From Hygrophila difformis (lineage: Eukaryota; Streptophyta; Magnoliopsida; Lamiales; Acanthaceae): 64,000 nt of DNA. The translations under genes and the position numbers were made by a program. A model generated the notes under the pieces. It saw nothing but the letters and a program-made list of their open reading frames with translations. It had not been told where the DNA came from and did not search any database. The DNA lies in NCBI GenBank assembly GCA_030278955.1, contig JAOANR010000005.1, positions 5,623,431-5,687,430 of the forward strand, written 5' to 3'. Shown here piece after piece: positions 48,488 to 59,787 of this stretch (the first letter of the stretch is position 1; each line of letters begins with the position of its first letter).

Positions 48488-49855
48488 TCATTTTAAATCT
48501 CGAAGCCGCCGCATTCCAATTTTCTTCACGAGCTTCTCGAATGTTGCAGTCGGCAATGCCTTGGTAAATAGATCCGCTAAATTATTTTCTGATCGAATTT
48601 GTTGCACATCGACTTCACCATTCTTTTGAAGATCATGAGTGTAGAAGAATTTTGGTGAAATATGCTTCGTTCTATCTCCTTTGATATAACCCCCTTTCAA
48701 CTGGGCTACACAAGCCGAATTATCTTCAAATAAAATTGTTGGGGGCATTTGTGGTTCAATGATTAAACCACAACTCTTCAATATATGTTGAGTCATTGAC
48801 CTCAACCAAATACATTCTCGACTTGCTTCATGGATTGCTAATATTTCGGCATGATTAGAAGAAGTAGCAGTTAGAGTCTGCTTCATTGACCTCCAAGAGA
48901 TAGCAGTTCCACCACACGTGAAGATATAGCCTGTTTGAGATTTGGCTTTGTGTGGATCTGATAAATAACCGGCATCGGCATAGCCAATTAACTCATGTCG
49001 AGAGTCTTTTGGGTAAAATAACCCAAGATCAATTGTTCCTTGGAGATAGCGAAAAACATGCTTTATGCCTTTCCAATGTCGTTGAGTAGGGCAAGAGCTG
49101 AATCTTGCGAGTAGATTGACTGCAAACGCGATATCAGGTCGCGTGCTGTTTGCAAGATACATTAACGCACCAATTGCGCTTAAATATGGGATTTCTGGGC
49201 CAAGTTGCTCTTCATTATCTTCTTTTGGCCTAAATGGATCCTTTGCAGGATCAAGTGTCCGAACGACCATTGGATTATTTAGCGGATGAGCATAATCCAT
49301 TCGAAATTGCTTTAATACCTTTTGGGTATAAGCTGATTGATGAACAAATATGCCCATTTCCAAATGCTCAATTTGTAGGCCAAGGCAAAATTTCGTTTTC
49401 CCGAAATCTTTGATTTCAAACTCCTTTTTCAGATATTCGACTGCCTTTTTCAACTCTTCAGGAGTTCCAATTAGATTTAAATCGTCAACATAGACTGCGA
49501 CGATCACAAATTCTGACCCATTTTTCTTTATAAATACACAAGGGCTGATCGGGTCATTTGTATAGCATTCCTTTATCAAACTTTCACTGAGGCGGTTGTA
49601 CCACATTCGGCCAGATTGCTTGAGCCCATACAACGATTTTTGCAATTTGATGGAATAATTTTCTCTGGGTTTTGAGTTGCAAGACTCAGGTAATTTAAAC
49701 CCTTCAGGTATTTTCATATAAATATCATTTTCCAATGAGCCATATAAATATGCAGTAACAACATCCATCAGCCTCATTTCGAGATTTTCTCGTACTGCTA
49801 GACTCATTAGATACCTGAATGTTATTCCATCCATAACTGGGGAATATTGTAACAC
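48488..49855 (-). CDS. Copia Pol, C-terminal part (reverse transcriptase and RNase H), cut off by insertion
   Basis: This is the downstream half of pol. It begins at SPVMDGITFRYL, directly continuing the EETY motif in the other half at 57653. Residues counted from the local ATG at 49855: reverse transcriptase DVVTAYLYG near 31, YVDD active site at 122-125, GIDFxx-type connection, RNase H GYADAGYLSD near 291 and the HAE motif near 336, ending NLADLFTKALPT and a stop at 48488. No stop or frameshift is visible, so the half is intact. The few residues before SPV at 49848-49855 derive from the nested LTR and the duplication; the local ATG is therefore not a natural start. Confidence 0.88.
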   Translation of the reverse strand: MLQYSPVMDGITFRYLMSLAVRENLEMRLMDVVTAYLYGSLENDIYMKIPEGFKLPESCNSKPRENYSIKLQKSLYGLKQSGRMWYNRLSESLIKECYTNDPISPCVFIKKNGSEFVIVAVYVDDLNLIGTPEELKKAVEYLKKEFEIKDFGKTKFCLGLQIEHLEMGIFVHQSAYTQKVLKQFRMDYAHPLNNPMVVRTLDPAKDPFRPKEDNEEQLGPEIPYLSAIGALMYLANSTRPDIAFAVNLLARFSSCPTQRHWKGIKHVFRYLQGTIDLGLFYPKDSRHELIGYADAGYLSDPHKAKSQTGYIFTCGGTAISWRSMKQTLTATSSNHAEILAIHEASRECIWLRSMTQHILKSCGLIIEPQMPPTILFEDNSACVAQLKGGYIKGDRTKHISPKFFYTHDLQKNGEVDVQQIRSENNLADLFTKALPTATFEKLVKKIGMRRLRDLK

Positions 49856-52800
49856 CCCAGATTTTTATCAACGTCCAAGGGAATAAAAAAAATTTTTCCG
49901 ATCAATGTTGAAATATTTCCGAGAAGAAGAAAATAATTTATCACAATAAATTATTGCTCGGAAATAAAACGCCGATAGATTTAAACTCAAAATGGAATAA
50001 AAGAGGGAAAGGAAGCCCGAAGACATTCCATGAATTGAGTAAAAATAATTGGAGTTAAGTTCATGAAGGAAAAGAATTTTAATTCCAAGAACCCGTGAAG
50101 TCGAAAGAAATTTGATGATACAAGTTATTACACGGGAATCAAAAGACGACGAATTGGAAGTCGACGAACCCGAAACCGACGGACTTAAGATTTTAACATG
50201 AAATTCATTTGAGTCAAGATAAACTTAGGATAAGGATTTATGACCGAGAATGACCCGAAAAATCGAGCCCGAAAACGTAGGAGGATAGAAGTCCGAAAGA
50301 GAGGAGGAAAAGCACGACGGATCGCACGACACCGCCCGGACCGAAGCCCAGGCGGGCTCGGCGCGCACCCGGCGCGGGAATGCTTAGAAAAGCGCGCCAA
50401 CCCCGCGCCGTGTCGACAGTCGCGTTGTCGCGTTCGGCGGCGCGCACCCGGCGCGGCTTTTGGCCGATTCGCGCGCCAACCCCGCGCCAAGGTCCTGACA
50501 GCAACACCTTGTCGCGTTTTGGCGACTTTCTCGCCAATTTTCGGGGCCCAAGGTTGGGAATCTGATCCTTCACGAGAGAGGCATCTTTTTGGACGTTTTG
50601 TATTGAGTCCCATGTCCATTATCAGCCATTCTCATCAAAGTTTATCCCCAAAACTCTCCAAAAACTCTCCCAAAAGCCAAACACTCTTCCGACGAACTTC
50701 CGGCGACTTTCCGACGAGTTTCCGGCAACCAAATCCAACCAAGGAAGTATGTAGATCAAGGATTGCAGGCTTAGGATTGTTGGTAAGATGTTATTCAAGT
50801 TTCCATATGATTTTAAGATCATAAACATCATCCTAGCTTACGAATCTTCGTATTCAAACACAAATCGGAGCCAAGGGAAGAATAGATCGGGTGGAAGAGA
50901 TTCGTTCGTGACATCCCGTGGATTCCGGACGACCCCGTGACTTCCTAAACATCATCCCCACTGTAAGTTAACCTTACTATGGTTTTGGGTGACTTAAAAT
51001 GCAACCAAACATAGAGATTCAACTCAAGAAAGTTAATAAAAAAATCTGTCAACAAGAGAAACCCTCAACGCAGCGTTTTCGTATGAATTTTTCGAACCTC
51101 TAAAGCTGCTCAAACAATAAAACTCAAAACATGAAAAGTGTTCCTAAGACTTTGGTCTAGCCTCTGTAAAAATTTCATAATTTTTCATGTTGTTTTGAAA
51201 CCTGAAACCGACCCAAAACCGAAGAATATCAAATCTGGATCTTAGAATCCTTGACAGAATTTTTATTCAAACTTGTTGGTTATTTTGACCTTGGATCTAG
51301 ACCGATCTAGGATTGGTGTTGAACATAAGAATTGTAGATCTATGAGTCTTGAATACCTCTGTAAAATTTCATGCATTTTCATCAAGTTTTGAAACCCCAA
51401 ATCGAATCGGACATTTTCTGCGTTTTAAAGAACTTTCAAAGGTTCACAGATTTCTTAACCGAACTTGATGAGCATATTTCTATCATTTCCAGTCCGATTC
51501 AATCTTTGAGTTCTAAACAAAAGTTGCATATAATCATGTCTAGTATGTGCATACCAAATTTCAGAATTTTTGAAGCTCATTTGATATGTTGAAAAGTCAA
51601 ATCTTTGAGATGTGTCAAACCTGAATCCTGACAGCATACCATTTGAGTAGAAAACTTGATTTTTGACAAGCTTCCCATCGTTTTTACTAAAAACTCAAAA
51701 CATGAAAGTTGTTCATTGAGATGTTTTTGAGCTACTGTGAAAATTTCAGATCAATCGCCTAAGAAATGGATTTTTAAACTGAAAAGGCGCAAACTGTGAC
51801 ATCGATCGATTTTTGAAATCTTTTAAACAACGATCGAAATCTTGCGATACGATAAAGCTATATTTTTGAAAATCCCGTTATACTAAAGTTGAAACAATAT
51901 CGGTTACATAAAAATTTAGGGGGTGAGTGCTCTGTAGGGTGCCCTCCTAATTGTGCAATTTGTGCCAAAACGGCTATGACTATCACGCGCGAAAAATCAA
52001 CAAAACGGCAACTTATATTGTGCCTATCCTCTCGAGTGTATCCGTATGGGTTACTCGAGGCTCGACGGAGCGGTACTGGATATGGCCTATTTGGTCACAA
52101 GAGACCAACTGCCTACCCTCTCGAGTGTATCCGTATGGGTTACTCGAGGCTCGACGGAGTGGTACTGGGTATGGCGTATAGGCTGCGGCCGCCGGATCAC
52201 CGGCTAGATGAGATGATACTTATGAAATTGGCTGAGGCCGCCGGATCACCGGCTAACTGTTACTATTGATATCTGCCGTCATTATTTTAGCCTATCCTCT
52301 CGAGTGTATCCGTATGGGTTACTCGAGGCTCGACGGAGTGGTACTGGATATGGCTTATTTGGTCACAAGAGACCAACTGCCTACCCTCTCGAGTGTATCC
52401 GTATGGGTTACTCGAGGCTCGACGGAGTGGTACTGGGTATGGCGTATCGGCTGCGGCCGCCGGATCACCGGCTAGATGAGATGTTACTTATGAAATTGGC
52501 TGAGGCCGCCGGATCACCGGCTATATATTGTTGAGATAATGGCGTAACGGGAAATAAATTAAAAAGCTGAGATTTTACGAAATTGGCTGCGGCCGCCGGA
52601 TCACCGGCTAAATGATATATTGATGAAATGGTTGTGTAACGGGAGAACAAAATACTTAAGGTTTTTAAGTCTTATGCCTTGCAAATCATTTTCCTACAAG
52701 AAATCTTTTTATTAAATTTAACTAAAGGCTTTGAAACCCCTAACCCATGCTATGTGTTAACTTACTCAGCGCGTTTTTGCTGACCCAAACCATATATATC

Positions 52801-53098
52801 CTTTTTCTTACAGAGAATGAAGAATATGCATCATCATATGCATACTGGGAATTTTTGGGGATTGCATCACGAACGGGTCTGTTTAACCCGTGTCTTGGCC
52901 ATGTTGGCCCTTATACATTATTTCCGCTGCAACTTTGATGTATTATTTTTAAATTATCTATGAATGGGCTGTTTGAATATTTTAAATCCTGAAAAACCAT
53001 AGCCTAGCATCTCTTTAGTGAGCTCGGAGAAACCGTGTCTTGCTAGGGAGGTGTGGCGGTGGCACCCCGGCCTGGGTTATCAAATCCGGGGTGTTACA
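49848..53098 (+). repeat. Left (5') LTR of element 3
   Basis: It runs from TGTAACACCCCAGATTTTT to CCGGGGTGTTACA. A GC-rich section (50300-50500) repeats GCGCGCACCCGGCGCGG and GCGCGCCAACCCCGCGCC twice. The section 52030-52610 holds an ordered tandem repeat (separate entry). The long frames on both strands at 50185-50824 are by-products of GC content, occur in both LTRs, and have no recognisable domain. Confidence 0.93.
52029..52610 (+). repeat. Higher-order tandem repeat in the LTR of element 3
   Basis: A unit beginning CTCTCGAGTGTATCCGTATG (about 80-90 bp) occurs four times, starting near 52029, 52118, 52297 and 52387. A unit with GGCCGCCGGATCACCGGCTA occurs five times, near 52186, 52236, 52454, 52505 and 52591. 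They are ordered A-A-G-G, A-A-G-G, G, so a block of about 270 bp was duplicated as a whole. The same array recurs at 56578-57160 in the right LTR. Inverted relatives of the G unit are in elements 1 and 2. Confidence 0.85.
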
Positions 53099-53101
53099 AT
53101 A

Positions 53102-53117
53102 TGGTATCAGAGCCCAG
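53102..53117 (+). promoter_or_regulatory. Primer-binding site of element 3 (tRNA-iMet type)
   Basis: TGGTATCAGAGCCCAG lies three bases after the LTR. The same motif returns at about 53164 and 53225 within three near-identical 60-bp repeats (53102-53250), so the leader contains three primer-site copies. Confidence 0.9.
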
Positions 53118-53767
53118 CCTATTTTAAAGCTATCTATTTTAAAGAAAATATCTGATACCAGAGTGGTATCAGAGCCCAGTTATTTTAAAGCTATTTATTT
53201 TAAAGAAAATATCTGATACCAGAGTGGTATCAGAGCCCGGCCTATTTTAAAGCTATCATTTCTAAACTAGTAATATATTTTAAAGATCCCAATTATTATT
53301 TTGAAGTTAAGGCCCAAATTTTAGCCCAAAATTTTTTTTTTGAGGCCCAAGAAATTATCTTGGCCCAATAGCCTTGTTTTTATTTAAAGCCCAAATACTT
53401 TATTTCTTTCGGCCCAATATAGTGGCCCAAACCTTTTATCCTTATTTTAATCTATCCATGGAATAAATTTATTTTAAAACCCATGGATAAATAAATGTGT
53501 GCATAAAAAAATTTTTTTTTGGGGGGATCACATATGCATATGCATACATAAATATTTACACTAACCTTTTTTTATGTGAATTATCGGTAATAAGAAACAC
53601 TCCTACCTTAGAACTCGACATGACCTTGAGTCTTGGCTTAGAAGCGCTAACTTAAGACTAACGTTGCCTTAGTCCTAGATCTTGATCACTTAGAAACTCA
53701 TGGAATAAATTTATTTCCGCCCATCCCACCCAACACCAATGAAGAGCTACGACAACTCGATGAACCG

Positions 53768-54265
53768 GTGCAAGACGATAGTGCAACCAATCAAAGAGGG
53801 GAAGTAGCCTCCATGCCTAAGAACTTAAGTGGCCAATTAAGAGCTATAGAGGAAGCTGTGGTTGCCTTGGGGAAAGCACTAATCAACCAAGGGCAAGACA
53901 AGAGAAAACGAGACCACAGAACCGATAACTACTTAGGAATGAACCATATTCGGGGAGACCCGAATAGACCACCTCAAGGCAACGGTGGAAGAAACAGAGG
54001 GATGGTTTACAACCATGGTGACTATACGCCACCGTGCCCAAAATGTGGTAGCCCACATTATGCGAGGGGATGCCCTAAGCCCGGAGCGTGCTTTCGGTGT
54101 GGTCGATTTGGTCATCGGCTACGTGACTGCCGAACGCGGATAGAGAATATTAACAAGAGAAAGGAAGTGACCATTAAACCTGACCAGCCACAGAACTCAA
54201 ACAATAATCAAACAACAAAAGATGATCAACAATCAAACAATAATCAAACAATAATCAAACAATAA
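53768..54265 (+). pseudogene. Internally deleted gag of element 3
   Basis: The 165-codon frame joins a short N-terminal piece (VASMPKNLSGQLRAIEEAVV) to the C-terminal nucleocapsid part, with CPKCGSPHYARGC and the CCHC knuckle CFRCGRFGHRLRDC. The whole capsid region present in element 2 (EGWIRTF through FKELVRFA) is missing, and the ATG at 53768 is internal to the old frame. The C-terminus runs into NNNQT repeats made by the AATCAAACAAT tandem repeat. It might still make a small RNA-binding protein, but the frame is probably a deletion relic. Confidence 0.75.
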
Positions 54266-54383
54266 TCAAACAATAATCAAACAATAATTCAATAACACAA
54301 TATCGCAAATAGTAAACAAAAAGGACCATAACTCTTCGCGCGAGAAAAGCCGAAGCACAACTTCGGGGACGAAGTTGATTCTT

Positions 54384-54396
54384 AAGGGGGGGAGAG
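54384..54396 (+). promoter_or_regulatory. Polypurine tract of element 3
   Basis: AAGGGGGGGAGAG lies directly before TGTAACACCCC of the 3' LTR. It matches the internal junction that is buried inside the LTRs of element 2. Confidence 0.88.
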
Positions 54397-57300
54397 TGTA
54401 ACACCCCAGATTTTTATCAACGTCCAAGGGAATAAAAAAAATTTTTCCGATCAATGTTGAAATATTTCCGAGAAGAAGAAAATAATTTATCACAATAAAT
54501 TATTGCTCGGAAATAAAACGCCGATAGATTTAAACTCAAAATGGAATAAAAGAGGGAAAGGAAGCCCGAAGACATTCCATGAATTGAGTAAAAATAATTG
54601 GAGTTAAGTTCATGAAGGAAAAGAATTTTAATTCCAAGAACCCGTGAAGTCGAAAGAAATTTGATGATACAAGTTATTACACGGGAATCAAAAGACGACG
54701 AATTGGAAGTCGACGAACCCGAAACCGACGGACTTAAGATTTTAACATGAAATTCATTTGAGTCAAGATAAACTTAGGATAAGGATTTATGACCGAGAAT
54801 GACCCGAAAAATCGAGCCCGAAAACGTAGGAGGATAGAAGTCCGAAAGAGAGGAGGAAAAGCACGACGGATCGCACGACACCGCCCGGACCGAAGCCCAG
54901 GCGGGCTCGGCGCGCACCCGGCGCGGGAATGCTTAGAAAAGCGCGCCAACCCCGCGCCGTGTCGACAGTCGCGTTGTCGCGTTCGGCGGCGCGCACCCGG
55001 CGCGGCTTTTGGCCGATTCGCGCGCCAACCCCGCGCCAAGGTCCTGACAGCAACACCTTGTCGCGTTTTGGCGACTTTCTCGCCAATTTTCGGGGCCCAA
55101 GGTTGGGAATCTGATCCTTCACGAGAGAGGCATCTTTTTGGACGTTTTGTATTGAGTCCCATGTCCATTATCAGCCATTCTCATCAAAGTTTATCCCCAA
55201 AACTCTCCAAAAACTCTCCCAAAAGCCAAACACTCTTCCGACGAACTTCCGGCGACTTTCCGACGAGTTTCCGGCAACCAAATCCAACCAAGGAAGTATG
55301 TAGATCAAGGATTGCAGGCTTAGGATTGTTGGTAAGATGTTATTCAAGTTTCCATATGATTTTAAGATCATAAACATCATCCTAGCTTACGAATCTTCGT
55401 ATTCAAACACAAATCGGAGCCAAGGGAAGAATAGATCGGGTGGAAGAGATTCGTTCGTGACATCCCGTGGATTCCGGACGACCCCGTGACTTCCTAAACA
55501 TCATCCCCACTGTAAGTTAACCTTACTATGGTTTTGGGTGACTTAAAATGCAACCAAACATAGAGATTCAACTCAAGAAAGTTAATAAAAAAATCTGTCA
55601 ACAAGAGAAACCCTCAACGCAGCGTTTTCGTATGAATTTTTCGAACCTCTAAAGCTGCTCAAACAATAAAACTCAAAACATGAAAAGTGTTCCTAAGACT
55701 TTGGTCTAGCCTCTGTAAAAATTTCATAATTTTTCATGTTGTTTTGAAACCTGAAACCGACCCAAAACCGAAGAATATCAAATCTGGATCTTAGAATCCT
55801 TGACAGAATTTTTATTCAAACTTGTTGGTTATTTTGACCTTGGATCTAGACCGATCTAGGATTGGTGTTGAACATAAGAATTGTAGATCTATGAGTCTTG
55901 AATACCTCTGTAAAATTTCATGCATTTTCATCAAGTTTTGAAACCCCAAATCGAATCGGACATTTTCTGCGTTTTAAAGAACTTTCAAAGGTTCACAGAT
56001 TTCTTAACCGAACTTGATGAGCATATTTCTATCATTTCCAGTCCGATTCAATCTTTGAGTTCTAAACAAAAGTTGCATATAATCATGTCTAGTATGTGCA
56101 TACCAAATTTCAGAATTTTTGAAGCTCATTTGATATGTTGAAAAGTCAAATCTTTGAGATGTGTCAAACCTGAATCCTGACAGCATACCATTTGAGTAGA
56201 AAACTTGATTTTTGACAAGCTTCCCATCGTTTTTACTAAAAACTCAAAACATGAAAGTTGTTCATTGAGATGTTTTTGAGCTACTGTGAAAATTTCAGAT
56301 CAATCGCCTAAGAAATGGATTTTTAAACTGAAAAGGCGCAAACTGTGACATCGATCGATTTTTGAAATCTTTTAAACAACGATCGAAATCTTGCAATACG
56401 ATAAAGCTATATTTTTGAAAATCCCGTTATACTAAAGTTGAAACAATATCGGTTACATAAAAATTTAGGGGGTGAGTGCTCTGTAGGGTGCCCTCCTAAT
56501 TGTGCAATTTGTGCCAAAACGGCTATGACTATCACGCGCGAAAAATCAACAAAACGGCAACTTATATTGTGCCTATCCTCTCGAGTGTATCCGTATGGGT
56601 TACTCGAGGCTCGACGGAGCGGTACTGGATATGGCCTATTTGGTCACAAGAGACCAACTGCCTACCCTCTCGAGTGTATCCGTATGGGTTACTCGAGGCT
56701 CGACGGAGTGGTACTGGGTATGGCGTATAGGCTGCGGCCGCCGGATCACCGGCTAGATGAGATGATACTTATGAAATTGGCTGAGGCCGCCGGATCACCG
56801 GCTAACTGTTACTATTGATATCTGCCGTCATTATTTTAGCCTATCCTCTCGAGTGTATCCGTATGGGTTACTCGAGGCTCGACGGAGTGGTACTGGATAT
56901 GGCTTATTTGGTCACAAGAGACCAACTGCCTACCCTCTCGAGTGTATCCGTATGGGTTACTCGAGGCTCGACGGAGTGGTACTGGGTATGGCGTATCGGC
57001 TGCGGCCGCCGGATCACCGGCTAGATGAGATGTTACTTATGAAATTGGCTGAGGCCGCCGGATCACCGGCTATATATTGTTGAGATAATGGCGTAACGGG
57101 AAATAAATTAAAAAGCTGAGATTTTACGAAATTGGCTGCGGCCGCCGGATCACCGGCTAAATGATATATTGATGAAATGGTTGTGTAACGGGAGAACAAA
57201 ATACTTAAGGTTTTTAAGTCTTATGCCTTGCAAATCATTTTCCTACAAGAAATCTTTTTATTAAATTTAACTAAAGGCTTTGAAACCCCTAACCCATGCT

Positions 57301-57647
57301 ATGTGTTAACTTACTCAGCGCGTTTTTGCTGACCCAAACCATATATATCCTTTTTCTTACAGAGAATGAAGAATATGCATCATCATATGCATATTGGGAA
57401 TTTTTGGGGATTGCATCACGAACGGGTCTGTTTAACCCGTGTCTTGGCCATGTTGGCCCTTATACATTATTTCCGCTGCAACTTTGATGTATTATTTTTA
57501 AATTATCTATGAATGGGCTGTTTGAATATTTTAAATCCTGAAAAACCATAGCCTAGCATCTCTTTAGTGAGCTCGGAGAAACCGTGTCTTGCTAGGGAGG
57601 TGTGGCGGTGGCACCCCGGCCTGGGTTATCAAATCCGGGGTGTTACA
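54397..57647 (+). repeat. Right (3') LTR of element 3
   Basis: Same 3251-bp length and structure as the left copy, including GC-rich and higher-order repeat sections. It ends GGGGTGTTACA directly before the AATAT duplication. Confidence 0.93.
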
Positions 57648-59787
57648 AATATGTTTCCTCAAAATCAATTCCCGGTCGTTGTGAAAAACCTTGGGCTACA
57701 AGCCTTGCCTTATATTTGGCAATTTCATTATTTTCATTTCTTTTTCTCACAAACACCCATCTGTAGCCAACAGGCTTCACATTTTTTGGTGTTTGGACAA
57801 TAGGGCCGAATACTTTTCGTTTATTCAGTGAATCTAGTTCAGACTGAATCGCATCTTTCCATTTTGGCCAATCATTTCTTTTCCGACATTCTTCAACTGA
57901 TCTTGGTTCAGGATCCTCGTTATTTTCCATTACATCGAGTGCAACGTTGTATGCAAAGGCATTATCAACGTTTGTTTCTTTTCGGTTCCAACATTTCCCA
58001 GTATTGATATAATTGAAAGAAGTTTCAATAACTTCATTTTCTTCTGGGTGAATATTTTCAGGTTCAACCTTTTCGGGGGTTGAATCAATTTCTCCTTCGG
58101 GAGTATCATCTGTGATTGATTTATCACCCATATGGATAATTTTCTTCTTTCGTGGATTTTTATCCTTGGAACCCAAAGGCCTACCACGCTTCATGCGTGC
58201 AGTAGGTTCATTTGCACTTGGAATTTGCCCTTCTGGGACATTTATATTGGCTGGTGCATTTGCTGCATCATTTATATATGATTTTGTGACTTTAGCAGCA
58301 TCATTAAAAGCATCGGGTAATTGATTTGCAATTCCCTGCAAATGCACAATTCTTTGAACTTCAAGTTCGCATTGCCTTGTACGAGGATCAAGGAAATCAA
58401 ATGGACTTTGCCAAGATATTTCCTTTTTCAGTTGATCATTTCCACCCCCTAATGTCGGGAATTGAGTTTCATCAAAATGACAGTCTGCAAATCTTGCAGT
58501 AAATAAATCACCCGTTTTTGGCTCAAGATATTTAATAATCGAGGGTGATTCATACCCGACATATATGCCCAACCTTCTTTGAGGTCCCATTTTTGTGCGT
58601 TGTGGTGGCGCAATCGGTACATAAACCGCACACCCAAAAATTCGCAAGTGGGATATATTGGGCTCCTTTCCAAACACAATTTGTGTAGGGGAGTAGCTAT
58701 GATAGCTTGTCGGCCTTATTTTCACAAGTGCGGCTGCATGCAATATAGCATGTCCCCAAGCAGAAATAGGGAGTTTTGATTTCATTAACAAGGGTCTTGC
58801 AATTAATTGCAATCGCTTAATAAATGATTCTGCCAGACCATTTTGCGTGTGCACATGAGGCACAGGATGTTCAACAGTAATTCCAATCGACATGCAGAAA
58901 TCATCAAATGCATGTGATGTATATTCTCCAGCATTATCAAGGCGTATTTTCTTTATCGGATGATCTGGAAACTGTGCTCGCAATTTTATAATTTGTGCAA
59001 GTAATCTTGCGAATGCCAAATTGCGAGTTGATAATAAACAAACGTGTGACCAGCGTGATGACGCATCAATTAATACCATAAGGTACTTGAAAGGTCCACA
59101 CGGTGGATCAATAGGTCCACATATATAGCCTTGAATTCTTTCTAGGAATGTAGGGGATTCAATTCCCACTTTTACTGGAGATGGTCTGGTTATCAATTTC
59201 CCTTGTGAACAGGCTGCACAATTGAACTCATTTGGGTTCAATATCATTTGCCTTTTCAATGTATGGCCATTTGAATTTTCAATAATTCGCCTCAACATTA
59301 TACTGCCAGGATGCCCAAGTCTATCGTGCCAGGTAATAAATTCACTAGTAGCTTTCAAGCCTACTAGGTTATGTATTTCTGCGGCACATATTTTTGTATA
59401 GTATAAGCCAGAGGAGCAACATGGCAATTTTTCATTCACAAATTTTTTGCCATTTTCAATTCGAGTTATCAAAAGATACTCGTGATCTGCCTCTTTTGAA
59501 GTTTCAATGTGATATCCATTTTTTCGAATATCATTGAAGCTCAGTAAATTTCTTCGAGCTTTGCGTGAGAACAAGGCATTTTCAATTGCCATTTTTGTCC
59601 CTTCAGGGAGAAATATAACAGCTCTACCGGAGCCTTCAATGCATTTTGCATTACCGCTTATAGTTTTCACTGCGGTCTTTTCCAATTTTAAATTGGAGAA
59701 ATAGCTTTTGCTTTTCAAAATGCTATGCGTTGTTGCACTGTCAATGAGGCAGATATCATCTCCGACTTTTGAATTTCCAGCATCCAT
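57643..59787 (-). CDS. Copia Pol, N-terminal part (protease, integrase, start of reverse transcriptase), cut off by insertion
   Basis: The frame starts MDAGNSKVGDD at 59787. Domains in order: protease DSATTH at 16-21; GAG-pre-integrase zinc finger WHDRLGHP near 153-160 with CAAC at 190-193; integrase core; KTKMGPQRRLGIYVG-like C-terminal region near 410; linker; then the reverse transcriptase start GYRWVFVRKR and ARLVAQGFSQRPGIDFEETY, where the nested LTR begins. In the integrase the second and third acidic residues are present (RLDNAGEY, QNGLAES). The first is expected in a GDICGP-like motif, but residue 221 is tyrosine (codon 59125-59127), which should abolish strand transfer. Otherwise the half is open. 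The last codons at 57643-57652 read into the target duplication and element 3. Gag lies upstream in another frame. Confidence 0.88.
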   Translation of the reverse strand: MDAGNSKVGDDICLIDSATTHSILKSKSYFSNLKLEKTAVKTISGNAKCIEGSGRAVIFLPEGTKMAIENALFSRKARRNLLSFNDIRKNGYHIETSKEADHEYLLITRIENGKKFVNEKLPCCSSGLYYTKICAAEIHNLVGLKATSEFITWHDRLGHPGSIMLRRIIENSNGHTLKRQMILNPNEFNCAACSQGKLITRPSPVKVGIESPTFLERIQGYICGPIDPPCGPFKYLMVLIDASSRWSHVCLLSTRNLAFARLLAQIIKLRAQFPDHPIKKIRLDNAGEYTSHAFDDFCMSIGITVEHPVPHVHTQNGLAESFIKRLQLIARPLLMKSKLPISAWGHAILHAAALVKIRPTSYHSYSPTQIVFGKEPNISHLRIFGCAVYVPIAPPQRTKMGPQRRLGIYVGYESPSIIKYLEPKTGDLFTARFADCHFDETQFPTLGGGNDQLKKEISWQSPFDFLDPRTRQCELEVQRIVHLQGIANQLPDAFNDAAKVTKSYINDAANAPANINVPEGQIPSANEPTARMKRGRPLGSKDKNPRKKKIIHMGDKSITDDTPEGEIDSTPEKVEPENIHPEENEVIETSFNYINTGKCWNRKETNVDNAFAYNVALDVMENNEDPEPRSVEECRKRNDWPKWKDAIQSELDSLNKRKVFGPIVQTPKNVKPVGYRWVFVRKRNENNEIAKYKARLVAQGFSQRPGIDFEETYL

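Larger units (their letters stand above)
53099..54396 (+). other. Internal region of element 3
   Basis: 1.3 kb with a triplicated primer-site leader (53100-53260), AT-rich DNA with repeated TTGGCCCAA/GGCCCAA motifs (53300-53430), the gag remnant, an AATCAAACAAT repeat (54205-54290) and the polypurine tract. The leader and gag parts are homologous to those of element 2 in reverse orientation. Confidence 0.85.
49848..57647 (+). mobile_element. Non-autonomous chromovirus-like LTR retrotransposon with deleted gag (element 3)
   Basis: Two 3251-bp LTRs, primer site, short gag remnant and polypurine tract lie in plus orientation. The exact 5-bp duplication AATAT (49843-49847 and 57648-57652) shows insertion into the copia reverse transcriptase. 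LTR copies appear to differ at only about two bases (near 51845 against 56395, and 52843 against 57393), so this is the youngest insertion in the window. It shares LTR blocks with elements 1 and 2, such as CGTGACATCCCGTGGATTCC, but has its own tandem repeats. It has no pol. Confidence 0.92.

Noticed and set aside
50240..50824. 194-codon plus frame and overlapping 144- and 111-codon minus frames in both LTRs of element 3
   Set aside because: GC-rich LTR repeat DNA is open on both strands; no recognisable protein.
52029..52610. CRISPR-like array
   Set aside because: The regular repeats are LTR tandem blocks in a plant retrotransposon, with repeats longer than the spacing and no unique spacers.
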